Positions 54,515 to 62,598 of a DNA stretch of 64,000 bases are shown here, in pieces; the stretch's first letter is position 1, and the number at the start of each line of letters is the position of its first letter. The notes beneath the pieces are model-generated. The model made no database searches. It was not told where the DNA came from and saw only the letters and a program-made list of their open reading frames with translations. Where the stretch lies: the NCBI GenBank assembly GCA_001914235.1, contig MQUF01000011.1, positions 62,001 through 126,000 of the forward strand, in the 5' to 3' direction. The translations under genes were made by a program, and so were the position numbers. Source of the stretch: Desulfobulbaceae bacterium DB1 (GTDB taxonomy: Bacteria > Desulfobacterota > Desulfobulbia > Desulfobulbales > SURF-16).

Positions 54515-57226
54515 ATGAAATCTCTCCAACGCCATCTTGCCCTTTTCCTCTCGGCACTGCTTATCGCCGGACATCCGGTCCACGCCTTTGCCGCCACCCT
54601 GAAAACGGTCCACATCGAATGGGAATACGGCGGAACGGCAACGTCATACCGGCTGTACCAGGAAGGAATCCTCCTCTGTGAAAGCTTTGACACCACAAAT
54701 CTTGTGGTGGAGTGCGACACCTTTATCGGCGTCGACCCCATCAGCTTCACCATGACCGCAATAGGAGCGGACGGAGAAACACCTCATTCCGCCCCTTTCA
54801 CCCTGGTTCCGCCCACGATCGACGAATTCGGCAACTACGTCCCCACCCCCTCTTTCACCACCAGTGTTACCACGGGCCAGGTTCCCCTGCAGGTTTCATT
54901 TGACGCTTCCGCCTCATCAGACTTTGACGGTTCACTGGTTGCCTACGAATGGGATTTCGGCGACGGCGACACCGGAACCGGCATGGTTGCCGGCCACACT
55001 TTCGACCTCCCCGGCACCTACAGCGCCGCCCTGACGGTGACGGACAACGGCGGCGCCACCGCAACAGCAACCACGACCATCATTGTCAGTGATACCACGC
55101 CAACCATTGAACCCACCAATCAGCTGCCGACGGCAGTCATCAATGCCGTTGCCGTTTCCGCCTCGTCTTATCAGTTCAACGCGGACGGCTCAGCGGACAC
55201 GGACGGAACGATCGTCAGCTATTCCTGGAACTTCGGCGATGGAACCACCGCAACCGGCGCCTCTGCCGACCATGAATATGCCGCGGCCGGCACCTACACC
55301 GTCACCCTGACGGTAACAGACGACGACAACGCCGCAAAAACCGCTCAAACCAGCATCACCGTGGCGGAAACACCCGCCCAGAACGAACCGCCCGTTGCCG
55401 TTATCTCCATCGGCACCAGCCAACACAAGATCACCGCCGACTGGGAATATAACGACACCTCCACGGTCACCGCCTTCCGTCTCTACCAGAACAACAGCTT
55501 CATCTGCGAAACCATTGACCCGAATGCGACACAGGTGAGCTGCCTGACCTATCTTGAAAACCGCCCCATGGCCTTTGCCGTCAAAGCGGTTGACACAGAC
55601 GGCAATGAAAGCCTCTTCTCGGAGCAACTCACCTATTCACCGGAACCGGAATCCGTTTCCCTTGAGGGAGACGCACCTTTCGCCGTTTTCTTCAACGGCG
55701 GCAGTTCAACCGATGCCGACGGCAGCATCACGAGTTACCATTGGGATTTCGGCGACGGCGACACGGCAAGCACCTCCGCCGCAACCCACACCTTCTCCAT
55801 CGGCGGCATCTACACAGTCACCCTGTCCGTGACCGACAACGACGGCAACACAACCTCAACCACATCCGCCATAACCGTCCTCGGCAACACGCCGCCGGTT
55901 GCGCTCGCCACAACAATCAACACCAACGAAGACACTGCCGCCACCGGCACCCTGAGGGCCTCCGACGCGGATGACGACGCACTTTCCTTTACCATCGCGG
56001 TCAACGGCAGCAAAGGAAAAGCCGTCATCACCAACAGCAGCACCGGCGCTTTCACCTACACTCCGACAGCGGATGCAAACGGCACGGACACCTTTACCTT
56101 TGTGGCCTATGACGGTGTAACTTATTCAAACATCGGCACCACGACCGTGAATATCGCCGCAGTGAATGACCAGCCGGTTGTTACATCGAGCTCTCTCACC
56201 ACGCCGGAAGACACCCCGGTTTCTTCCGGTGTTGCCGCAACCGACCCGGACAATGACCCGCTCGCCTTCACCATCGGCACCAACGGCTCCCTGGGCACGG
56301 CAGTCATCACCAACAGCGGCACCGGCGCATTCACCTATACGCCACACGCCGACCAAAATGGCTCCGACAGCTTTACTGTTACCGTAAGCGACGGAACAGT
56401 ATCCAAAAGCGCAACCGTCAGCGTGACAATCACAGCAGCTAACGATGCACCGACAGCGGTAAACGATATTGCCGCAGCCACCTCCGGCGTGCCGGTTACC
56501 ATTCCCGTCCTGGCAAACGACTCAGACATCGACGGCGACACCGTGAGCCTTGAGCAGGCATCCCCTTCCACCCACGGAACCACCTCGATCTCCGGATCCG
56601 ACATCATTTATACACCGGAAGCGAGTTTCAGCGGCGAAGATACCTTCACCTATACGGTTACCGACTCCAAAGGCGCTTCATCCACCGGCTCCGTTACCAT
56701 AACAGTAACTCCCCAGGACACAACGACACCGCCGGAAGTACCCCTGCCGCAAATAACACTCCCAGACACAATGATGGTTACAATTGCCTGGGAGTATAAT
56801 CTTCCAATAACCGTCACGGAATTTCGCATTTACCGGAATGGCGAGCAGGTCGGTAAAACCTCCGACCCGAATGCCAGAGAATTAACTCTCTCAATCCCGG
56901 TTACGTCGGAGCTACTGAGTTTTTCGTTCACGTATGTCAAAACAAACGGCACGGAAAGCAAACCGATAAACATAACGAGTTTTGTCCCGACTGAAATGCT
57001 GATCAATTACAAACTGGCGGCATTTTACTGGGACTACACTGATTCATCAGCCGTCAAACGATTTAAAATCTACATGAACGGCAACCAGGTCTGCGAAACC
57101 GCTGATGCGACAGCACGAGATATCAGCTGCTTCATCCCCAAGGTTGACGAATCAATGGAATTCACCATCACCACCATTGATGCAAATGACATTGAAAGCG
57201 AGCTGTCAAACAGCCTTAAATACTAA
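54515..57226 (+). CDS. Large secreted protein with Fn3-like, PKD and cadherin/VCBS-like repeats
   Basis: 903 aa. A signal peptide precedes four related Fn3-like modules (near 28-95, 305-375, 745-810 and 825-903); three carry a CET/CES...C pair that could form a disulfide. Three PKD domains (WDFGDGDTGTG, WNFGDGTTATG, WDFGDGDTAST) and three tandem Ig/cadherin-like repeats (NEDTAATGTL, PEDTPVSSGV, DIDGDTVSLEQA) lie between. It is probably a surface adhesin or matrix protein. No sorting tail. Preceded by a good sigma70 promoter. Confidence 0.8.
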   Translation: MKSLQRHLALFLSALLIAGHPVHAFAATLKTVHIEWEYGGTATSYRLYQEGILLCESFDTTNLVVECDTFIGVDPISFTMTAIGADGETPHSAPFTLVPPTIDEFGNYVPTPSFTTSVTTGQVPLQVSFDASASSDFDGSLVAYEWDFGDGDTGTGMVAGHTFDLPGTYSAALTVTDNGGATATATTTIIVSDTTPTIEPTNQLPTAVINAVAVSASSYQFNADGSADTDGTIVSYSWNFGDGTTATGASADHEYAAAGTYTVTLTVTDDDNAAKTAQTSITVAETPAQNEPPVAVISIGTSQHKITADWEYNDTSTVTAFRLYQNNSFICETIDPNATQVSCLTYLENRPMAFAVKAVDTDGNESLFSEQLTYSPEPESVSLEGDAPFAVFFNGGSSTDADGSITSYHWDFGDGDTASTSAATHTFSIGGIYTVTLSVTDNDGNTTSTTSAITVLGNTPPVALATTINTNEDTAATGTLRASDADDDALSFTIAVNGSKGKAVITNSSTGAFTYTPTADANGTDTFTFVAYDGVTYSNIGTTTVNIAAVNDQPVVTSSSLTTPEDTPVSSGVAATDPDNDPLAFTIGTNGSLGTAVITNSGTGAFTYTPHADQNGSDSFTVTVSDGTVSKSATVSVTITAANDAPTAVNDIAAATSGVPVTIPVLANDSDIDGDTVSLEQASPSTHGTTSISGSDIIYTPEASFSGEDTFTYTVTDSKGASSTGSVTITVTPQDTTTPPEVPLPQITLPDTMMVTIAWEYNLPITVTEFRIYRNGEQVGKTSDPNARELTLSIPVTSELLSFSFTYVKTNGTESKPINITSFVPTEMLINYKLAAFYWDYTDSSAVKRFKIYMNGNQVCETADATARDISCFIPKVDESMEFTITTIDANDIESELSNSLKY

Positions 57227-57234
57227 CCGCCCTT

Positions 57235-57597
57235 TCCCCCTCTCTCTGGGAAAGGGAGCCAACTGAAAAACTCCCTCTCCCTCAGGGAGAGGGCTGGGGT
57301 GAGGGAAGGAAATCGCTGCCACTTCCCTCTCTCCATCGGGGAAGATGGCTAACCGAGATACCGGAAAGACACAGTCAGCCCCTTTCCCCCAAGGAGAGAG
57401 AGCCAACCGGAAAACCCCCTCTCCCTCAGGGAGAGGGCTGGGGTGAGGGAAGGAAATCGCTGTCACTTCCCTCTCTCCATCGGGGAAGATGGCTAACCGA
57501 GATACCGGAAAGACACAGTCAGCCCCTTTCCCCCAGGGAAAGAGAGCCAACTAAATAACTCCCTCTCCCCCAGGGAGAGGGCTGGGGTGAGGGAGCT
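57235..57597. repeat. Tandem array with 144-bp period, built on the CCCTCTCCC palindrome
   Basis: The core CCCTCTCC...GGGAGAGGGCTGGGGTGAGGG starts at 57273, 57417 and 57561, exactly 144 bp apart. Between cores lies a conserved spacer with ATCGCTG-CACTTCCC, GGGGAAGATGGCTAACCGAG and GACACAGTCAGCCCC. The period is a multiple of three, so a minus-strand frame stays open, but it looks non-coding. Confidence 0.8.
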
Positions 57598-57690
57598 AAT
57601 TGCTGCGCGGCAACGATTCATGGTTGCCGGCGTACCGCCGTTTCAACCGAGGCCCTTCGTTAACAAATTGAGCCAATAGAACTAATCAAA

Positions 57691-57981
57691 ATGACAATAA
57701 GCCCAATAATCCAGAATAACAGGCTGGAAATTTTAAAAATTGCCAAGGCCAACGGAGCAAAGTCCTTAAAAGTTTTTGGCTCATGAGCTCGCGGGAAAGA
57801 AACCCCTGACAGCGACATTGACTTACTCGTTGAACTTGAAGATAGCTGGTCTTTGCTTGACATTGTCGCCATCAAACATGGAATCGAAAGACTTACCAAA
57901 AGAAAGGTAGATGTGGTAACGGAAAAAGGCATGCACTGGTTCATCAAAGATCGTATTATCAATGATGCAGTATTGTTATGA
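57691..57981 (+). pseudogene. MNT-type nucleotidyltransferase antitoxin with nonsense codon
   Basis: The frame from ATG 57691 encodes a MntA/MNT-like protein interrupted by TGA at 57784-57786, just after VFGS. Downstream the frame continues ARGKETPDSDIDLLVELE...KVDVVTEK to a normal stop that overlaps the hepT start (ATGA). The stop falls at the variable residue of GSxARG, often Trp, so a TGG to TGA change is the simplest reading. Functional only if suppressed. Confidence 0.75.
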
Positions 57982-58187
57982 AAGACGACAAACTCTATAA
58001 AATCCACATCCGAGAATGCCTCGAAAGGATAGAAAAATATATAGACGGTATTGATACTGATCTGTTTCTTACATCTCCCTTAATTCACGATGCGGTGCTG
58101 AGAAACTTGCAGGTTTTGTCGGAGTCAACCCAGCGGTTGTCTGAGGAATTCAAAAAGGAAATACCATGGAGACTATTGATCAATTAG
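57978..58187 (+). pseudogene. HepT/DUF86-like HEPN protein, 3'-truncated
   Basis: 69 aa. The N-terminal HEPN/DUF86 pattern is present (YKIHIRECLERIEKYI, LIHDAVLRNLQVLSESTQRLSEEFK), but the conserved catalytic part with Rx4H is missing. The sequence changes after IPW into the start region of the following relB-like gene, so the toxin was cut by a recombination or insertion event. It overlaps the interrupted mnt gene by 4 bases. Confidence 0.7.
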
Positions 58188-58381
58188 CAAAAAAAGCAAT
58201 TTTACTTAACCCTGTGGAGCGCATTCGCTTGGTCGAGGCGATTCTCTTTAGTCTTGACAAACCAGATCTCTCCATTGAACAAAGTTGGATAGTCGAATCT
58301 GAAGCACGATACGAGGCATTTAAGCATGGAAAGCTCCAAATAAATGATTGGGAGGAAATAAAAAAAAGGTACGCGCCTTGA
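58166..58381 (+). CDS. RelB/StbD-type addiction-module antitoxin
   Basis: 71 aa. It matches the small addiction-module component family: METIDQLAKKAILLNPVERIRLVEAILFSLDKPD, then SEARYEAFKHGKL and DWEEIKKRY. A ribosome site AAGGAAATACC precedes the ATG. It is the antitoxin of the relE/parE-like gene whose start overlaps its stop. Because the toxin is broken by an IS, it may be an orphan now. Confidence 0.75.
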   Translation: METIDQLAKKAILLNPVERIRLVEAILFSLDKPDLSIEQSWIVESEARYEAFKHGKLQINDWEEIKKRYAP

Positions 58382-58481
58382 AGATTAGGTTTCTTTCCCC
58401 AGCCACGATTGAACTGTATAGTGGACCCCAGTTTTGAGACAGCAATTTAAGCTATGCGCTACCATCAAGGAGCAGGAAGTG

Positions 58482-58778
58482 ATGAGCGAAAAGAAAAAGA
58501 GAAAGGTCCACACTCCGGAGTTCAAGGCAAAGGTTGGCTTGGAGGCACTGAGGGGGCAAAAAACAATCAATGAGATCGGGCAAGAGTATGGCGTCCATCC
58601 CATTACGGTTGGGCACTGGAAGAAAGAGATCCAGGAGCAAGCCAAGACCTTGTTTGAAGGCAAAAGAGGCCCCAAGCCGATTGCCGGGCACCAAGAGCCG
58701 GAGCTGCTGTTCAGTGAGATTGGAAAGCTGAAGGTAGAACTGGACTGGCTTAAAAAAAAGTCCGGGATCAGCCGGTAA
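58482..58778 (+). CDS. IS3-family transposase OrfA
   Basis: 98 aa from ATG 58482 (GGAAG upstream). An HTH of the IS3/IS911 type: KRKVHTPEFKAKVGLEALRGQKTINEIGQEYGVHPITVGHWKKE, followed by a coiled region. A run of eight A and G (about 58752-58760) near the end is a typical -1 frameshift signal; the orfB frame is open back through it, so an OrfAB fusion could be made. Confidence 0.88.
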   Translation: MSEKKKRKVHTPEFKAKVGLEALRGQKTINEIGQEYGVHPITVGHWKKEIQEQAKTLFEGKRGPKPIAGHQEPELLFSEIGKLKVELDWLKKKSGISR

Positions 58779-59731
58779 TGACACGACGAGGCTGGATAGC
58801 CAAAGAAGGGGTGATTTCCGTGAGTCGGCAATGCATTCTGGCCGGGGTCTCTCGTGCGACGCTTTACGCGCAGCAGAAGTCCAGGCCTGTCAAGGAGGAT
58901 AGTCTGCTGTTCAGTCGTCTGATCGACGAGGAATACACCCGTCACCCGTTTTACGGCAGTCGCCGGATGGTGATCTTTCTCGAAACAGCAGGCTATGCCG
59001 TGAATCGAAAACGGATACAAGGTCTGATGCGGGGAATGGGCCTGGCAGGTATGGCGCCCGGGCCGAATACCAGTAAACCGTGTCCCGAGCACAAGGTGTA
59101 TCCCTATCTGCTGCGTGGTGTTCCAGTGGTCAGGCCAAACCAGGTGTGGAGCACGGATATCACCTACATCCGGCTGGCCCGCGGATTCACCTACCTGACA
59201 GCGGTCATAGACTGGTACTCACGACGGGTATTGAGCTGGCAGATCAGCAACAGTATGGATGCAGCATTCTGTGTCGATTGCCTGGAGGAAGCCTTACGCA
59301 CCTACGGCAAGCCGGAAATCTTCAACACGGACCAAGGCTCACAGTTCACCAGCGCCGCCTTTATCTCGGTGTTGAAACGGGAAGAAATAACCATCAGTAT
59401 GGATGGGAGGGGTCGCGCCTTCGACAACATTTTCGTTGAGCGTCTCTGGCGTAATGTGAAATATGAAGATGTGTACCTGAAGGACTATACATCGATGGGT
59501 GACCTGGCTGCGGGCCTGAGCAAATATTTTGTCTTTTACAACACAGAGCGCCCTCATAAAGCGCTAGGGCAAAAGACGCCAGATGTTGCGTACCGGTTCG
59601 CAAAGCACGGCGGGGCGTTGATCGTGGACAGATTCCCAGACAGAGAAAAGAAAACTGAACAGGCAGCACCAGAAAAGATCAAATCGGGACAGCGCCGTCC
59701 AGCTGTGGATGAAGTCAAATGTGCAGCTTAA
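58778..59731 (+). CDS. IS3-family transposase OrfB (DDE integrase)
   Basis: 317 aa. The N-terminal HTH region has SVSRQCILAGVSRATLYAQQKS, and YGSRRMVIFL marks the IS3 linker. The rve/DDE core has catalytic residues in STDITYI, FNTDQGSQFTS and NIFVERLWR (D, D, E). Its ATG overlaps the orfA stop (TAATG). Intact. Confidence 0.92.
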   Translation: MTRRGWIAKEGVISVSRQCILAGVSRATLYAQQKSRPVKEDSLLFSRLIDEEYTRHPFYGSRRMVIFLETAGYAVNRKRIQGLMRGMGLAGMAPGPNTSKPCPEHKVYPYLLRGVPVVRPNQVWSTDITYIRLARGFTYLTAVIDWYSRRVLSWQISNSMDAAFCVDCLEEALRTYGKPEIFNTDQGSQFTSAAFISVLKREEITISMDGRGRAFDNIFVERLWRNVKYEDVYLKDYTSMGDLAAGLSKYFVFYNTERPHKALGQKTPDVAYRFAKHGGALIVDRFPDREKKTEQAAPEKIKSGQRRPAVDEVKCAA

Positions 59732-60044
59732 ACTCTGTGTTTTTTTGTCTTGACTCAGGGGTCCACTTTACTGGACGAAGCGATAAAATATTATGAGCAT
59801 CAACTTCCAGGTCTGGGCATTCGCTTTTTCCAAGAAATTAATGCCTCAATCGAGCGAATTAGTTTCACTCCTAAAGCATGGGTAAAAATTGGCGAACGAA
59901 CACATCGTTGTCTCATTAAAAACTTTCCGTATGCTTTATTATATATAGTAGATAAACACGAAGAAATAATTATTACAGCTGTTGCACATCTACACAGAAA
60001 CCCTAAACATTTTAAGGACAGAATTCTATAAATTAATAAAGAAC

Positions 60045-60189
60045 CAATTAAACCAATCAGTTAAACCAATCAGACAAATCGGACCAACCAGACCAATAAG
60101 ACCAATAAGACCAATAAGACCAATAAGACCAATAAGACCAATAAGACCAATAAGACCAATAAGACCAATAAGACCAATAAGACCAATAA
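60045..60189. repeat. Nonamer microsatellite GACCAATAA
   Basis: Eleven perfect copies of GACCAATAA at 60091-60189, preceded by degenerate copies (CCAATCAG-type) from about 60045. It ends 13 bases before the mntA start. Related CCAAT-rich stretches occur at 57668-57710, 60868-60895, 60950-60975, 61190-61255 and 61290-61330. Confidence 0.85.
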
Positions 60190-60202
60190 AGCCAACAAAA
60201 TC

Positions 60203-60493
60203 ATGACAAAAAATGAAATTCTTAACATATTAAAAGAACAAAAAAACACCCTTCAACAAAAATATCAGATTGACTCAATAGGAGTCTTTGGTTCCTTTGC
60301 AAGGGATAAGTCCGGACCCGTAAGCGATATTGATATTGTCGTGAAGTTGAAAAAACAAGACCTCTTTGAACTGATCGGGATAAAGCAGGAACTCGAAGAA
60401 CGATTTCACTCACATGTCGATTTAGTAAGCTACCGCAACACCATGAACCCTTATTTAAAAAAGAAAATCGATCAGGAAGCTATATATGTATGA
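60203..60493 (+). CDS. MntA-like nucleotidyltransferase antitoxin
   Basis: 96 aa. It has the minimal nucleotidyltransferase signature [20 protein letters not shown] with the catalytic GS and DxD, then [18 protein letters not shown]. In HepT-MntA modules this enzyme adenylylates the HEPN toxin. Its stop overlaps the hepT start by 8 bases. It is intact, unlike the copy at 57691. Confidence 0.85.
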   Translation: MTKNEILNILKEQKNTLQQKYQIDSIGVFGSFARDKSGPVSDIDIVVKLKKQDLFELIGIKQELEERFHSHVDLVSYRNTMNPYLKKKIDQEAIYV

Positions 60494-60869
60494 CACAGAG
60501 CTTTCTTTTCATATCGTTGAACAAATTCGACGAGCTATACAGACAATTATGGATAGGTTCTCAACGATCAAATCGGTTAGCGATTTTACCGATACATCGA
60601 GAGGCATGGAAAAACTGGATTCAATCTGTATGCTTTTGATAGCAATTGGTGAAAGCCTGAAAAATCTTGACAAAATTACTCATAATGAGCTGCTGAAAAA
60701 TTATCCAGAAATTGATTGGAAAAAGGCAAAAGGCCCGCGGGACATAATCAGCCATCACTACTTTGATGTTAACGCTGAAGCAATTTATGATGTTTGTGAA
60801 AGCAAAATGCCCTCGCTGCACGAAACTATGAAAAAAATCCTCCAGGATATGAAAAACACAAACCAATGA
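60486..60869 (+). CDS. HepT-like HEPN-domain toxin (DUF86)
   Basis: 127 aa. The HEPN RNase motif Rx4HxY is present as RDIISHHY; the AIGESLKNLDK segment and the PEIDW lead-in are typical of the family. The Tyr in that motif is the target of MntA in characterised systems. It forms an intact toxin-antitoxin pair with the upstream gene. Confidence 0.85.
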   Translation: MYDTELSFHIVEQIRRAIQTIMDRFSTIKSVSDFTDTSRGMEKLDSICMLLIAIGESLKNLDKITHNELLKNYPEIDWKKAKGPRDIISHHYFDVNAEAIYDVCESKMPSLHETMKKILQDMKNTNQ

Positions 60870-61281
60870 GACCAATTCAACAAATCAAACCAATCGGACT
60901 AAATAGTGTACTTTAGGCACTTTTTTAATAGGAGTCTCTCCCATGAAAACCAACCAGACCAACCATGCCCGGTCGGATTCGACTGGATTGCGTGGCCGAC
61001 TTCAATGGAATAGGCAGCTGTGAACATTGGCTGAATCTTAAAATCTTACGGGGCACTGATTACATTAAAATTAACATAACCACCCAGAATAATTGAGCCA
61101 ATACTCTCAGGCACTAAAAATGCAAGAAAACATAATATAAATTATTTCATGGCAAGGTCATGGCTGCCGGCGTTTTAACTGAGTCCATTCGTTAAACCAA
61201 TTCAACCAATCTGACGAATTGGACCAATAAGACCAATAAGACGTATCAGACCGATAGCTTACATATAAAGGAAAAAATCCT
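60870..61281. other. Gene-free region with CCAAT repeats and decayed gene start
   Basis: It contains short CCAAT-type repeats and, at about 60943, ATGAAAACCAACCAGACC, which resembles the first codons of the PKD gene at 61282 but runs into a stop. A stretch at 61148-61195 resembles 57617-57661 (CATGGNTGCCGGCG...TTCGTTAA), so the toxin-antitoxin island may be flanked by degenerate direct repeats. Confidence 0.4.
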
Positions 61282-62211
61282 ATGAAAACAAAACAAACCA
61301 ACCCGACCAATATGACCAACCAGACCAATAAAACCATTCTAGCCGCCTTCTGCCTGTCTTTTCTCCTCTTTGGCCCTGCACATACGTTCGCGGCCGAATT
61401 TGACGGCAAACTGAAGGAAGTAAAAATTACAGATGCGGCGGGGATAAATCAGCCGCCTACTGCTGTTATTAATTACACCCAGGATGGTGACACTTTCACT
61501 TTTGATGCCAGTGGGTCAAATGATTCTGATGGGAGTATTACTGAGTATAAATGGAATTTTGGAGATGGGAATATAGCCTTTGGGGCAAATGTTAACCATT
61601 CCTACGCAGATACGCAAAAGAGTTACGATGTCACAATGACGGTAACGGATGACAAGAACGGCATTGCTATGGAGCAAATACAAGTCGTTCCGGGTGGAAT
61701 TATGGATCAATTCCTTACTGATACCAGCGCCAACTACACGGCCATCTCTGGCGCTCTTTCGGTTTCCGCCGAGGTTGCACATGGCAAGTTATGGAGTCAT
61801 ACTATTGCATATCACAATACGGCCCTTGCCACGCCAAATCATTGGATCCAGGCAGATGTCGTTTATAGTGGGTTTATAGACAGTGGTGGGCTTGCTATCA
61901 GAATAAATCCCGCCACAAAGACAGGCTACAGAGTGTCGTTTGGCGCAGGAAGGATCAATCTTGAAAAATTTGTTGGTTCACAAGTAACCTGGCTGGCTTT
62001 ATACGATGGGAAATATCCTGCTGGAAAATATACGGTGAAGGTGGTGGTGGTTGGAAACCGCATTACGGTATCAGTTAATGGTATTTTGCGCATCACCAAA
62101 GATGACGGAACCTATTTACAAGGACTAAATGTGGGGCCATACTTTTCGCGAGGCAACGTAAATTCAGATGTAACGGTTGACAATCTTATGGCCGGGGGCA
62201 TCACTCCTTAA
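61282..62211 (+). CDS. Secreted PKD-domain protein with laminin-G-like C-terminal domain
   Basis: 309 aa. The unusual N-terminal KTKQTNPTNMTNQTNKT is encoded by CCAAT-type repeats and precedes a hydrophobic signal (ILAAFCLSFLLFGPAHTFA). One PKD domain follows (YKWNFGDGNIAFG...SYDVTMTVTDD), then a beta-sandwich resembling LamG/concanavalin domains (IQADVVYSGFIDSGGLAIRI, VGNRITVSVNGILRI). Extracellular; ligand unknown. Confidence 0.72.
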   Translation: MKTKQTNPTNMTNQTNKTILAAFCLSFLLFGPAHTFAAEFDGKLKEVKITDAAGINQPPTAVINYTQDGDTFTFDASGSNDSDGSITEYKWNFGDGNIAFGANVNHSYADTQKSYDVTMTVTDDKNGIAMEQIQVVPGGIMDQFLTDTSANYTAISGALSVSAEVAHGKLWSHTIAYHNTALATPNHWIQADVVYSGFIDSGGLAIRINPATKTGYRVSFGAGRINLEKFVGSQVTWLALYDGKYPAGKYTVKVVVVGNRITVSVNGILRITKDDGTYLQGLNVGPYFSRGNVNSDVTVDNLMAGGITP

Positions 62212-62247
62212 TCTAATTATAAGGAAAAACAAACAAAGCAGTTCGTA

Positions 62248-62462
62248 TCAGTGACTATTACCTTTTTCGTTACGGTTGAGGGCACACCATAGCATGGCCT
62301 CGGCACTAGGGAAATAGATGCCGCCCCATAACTTTTTGCGCAGATAAGGAAAATCCTCAAACAATTTGCCCGATGAACGACTTCTTATCCGACGCATTAT
62401 TTCTTTCGGGGCCATTGCGTGTGGGGGGATACAAAAAATATGCACAGATCCTTACTGACTAC
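62248..62462 (-). pseudogene. IS200/IS605-type transposase remnant
   Basis: On the minus strand the frame reads HIFCIPPHAMAPKEIMRRIRSRSSGKLFEDFPYLRKKLWGG, matching the central part of TnpA (Y1) transposases. The upstream part is in another frame, and the sequence after WGG diverges, so the catalytic Tyr region is lost. Only a short decayed fragment remains. Confidence 0.6.
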
Positions 62463-62598
62463 GTTTTTGACTCCCGCATCGAGATTCCATAGCACTTCCT
62501 TATTTGGAGATATTATACACCACCTATTGGGAGTGATAAATCTACCCACAAAAGGCGGAGGCCTAAACTTTTTTTGAAACCAGTTAGGAGAGCAATAC

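Larger units (their letters stand above)
58417..59770 (+). mobile_element. IS3-family insertion sequence
   Basis: 1354 bp. The ends are TATAGTGGACCCC and, on the right, the complement of TAAAGTGGACCCC, followed by partly matching inner bases ending in AGACA. It is flanked by CTG direct repeats at 58414-58416 and 59771-59773. It carries orfA and orfB in the usual IS3 arrangement and sits inside a relE-like toxin gene. Sharp ends and intact frames suggest a recent insertion. Confidence 0.85.
58378..60031 (+). pseudogene. RelE/ParE-type toxin split by an IS element
   Basis: The first 13 codons (58378-58416, TTG start, KIRFLSPATIEL) and the remaining 86 codons including stop (59774-60031) are separated by an IS. 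Removing the IS and one copy of the CTG duplication restores an in-frame junction IELDEAIKYYE, which is a standard RelE/ParE start. The second part is complete: LGIRFFQEINASIERI, FPYALLYIVDKHEEIIITAVAHLHRNPKHFKDRIL. The toxin is inactivated by the insertion. Confidence 0.82.

Noticed and set aside
57206-57550. Minus-strand frame with repeated 48-residue peptide
   Set aside because: It is the translation of the 144-bp tandem repeat; open only because the period is a multiple of three.
57784-57786. Second selenocysteine codon in the mnt gene
   Set aside because: The residue at this place in GSxARG is normally aromatic or polar, not Cys, and no suitable hairpin follows. Nonsense mutation of TGG is simpler.
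60045-60189. CRISPR array
   Set aside because: Uniform 9-bp units without spacers; a microsatellite.
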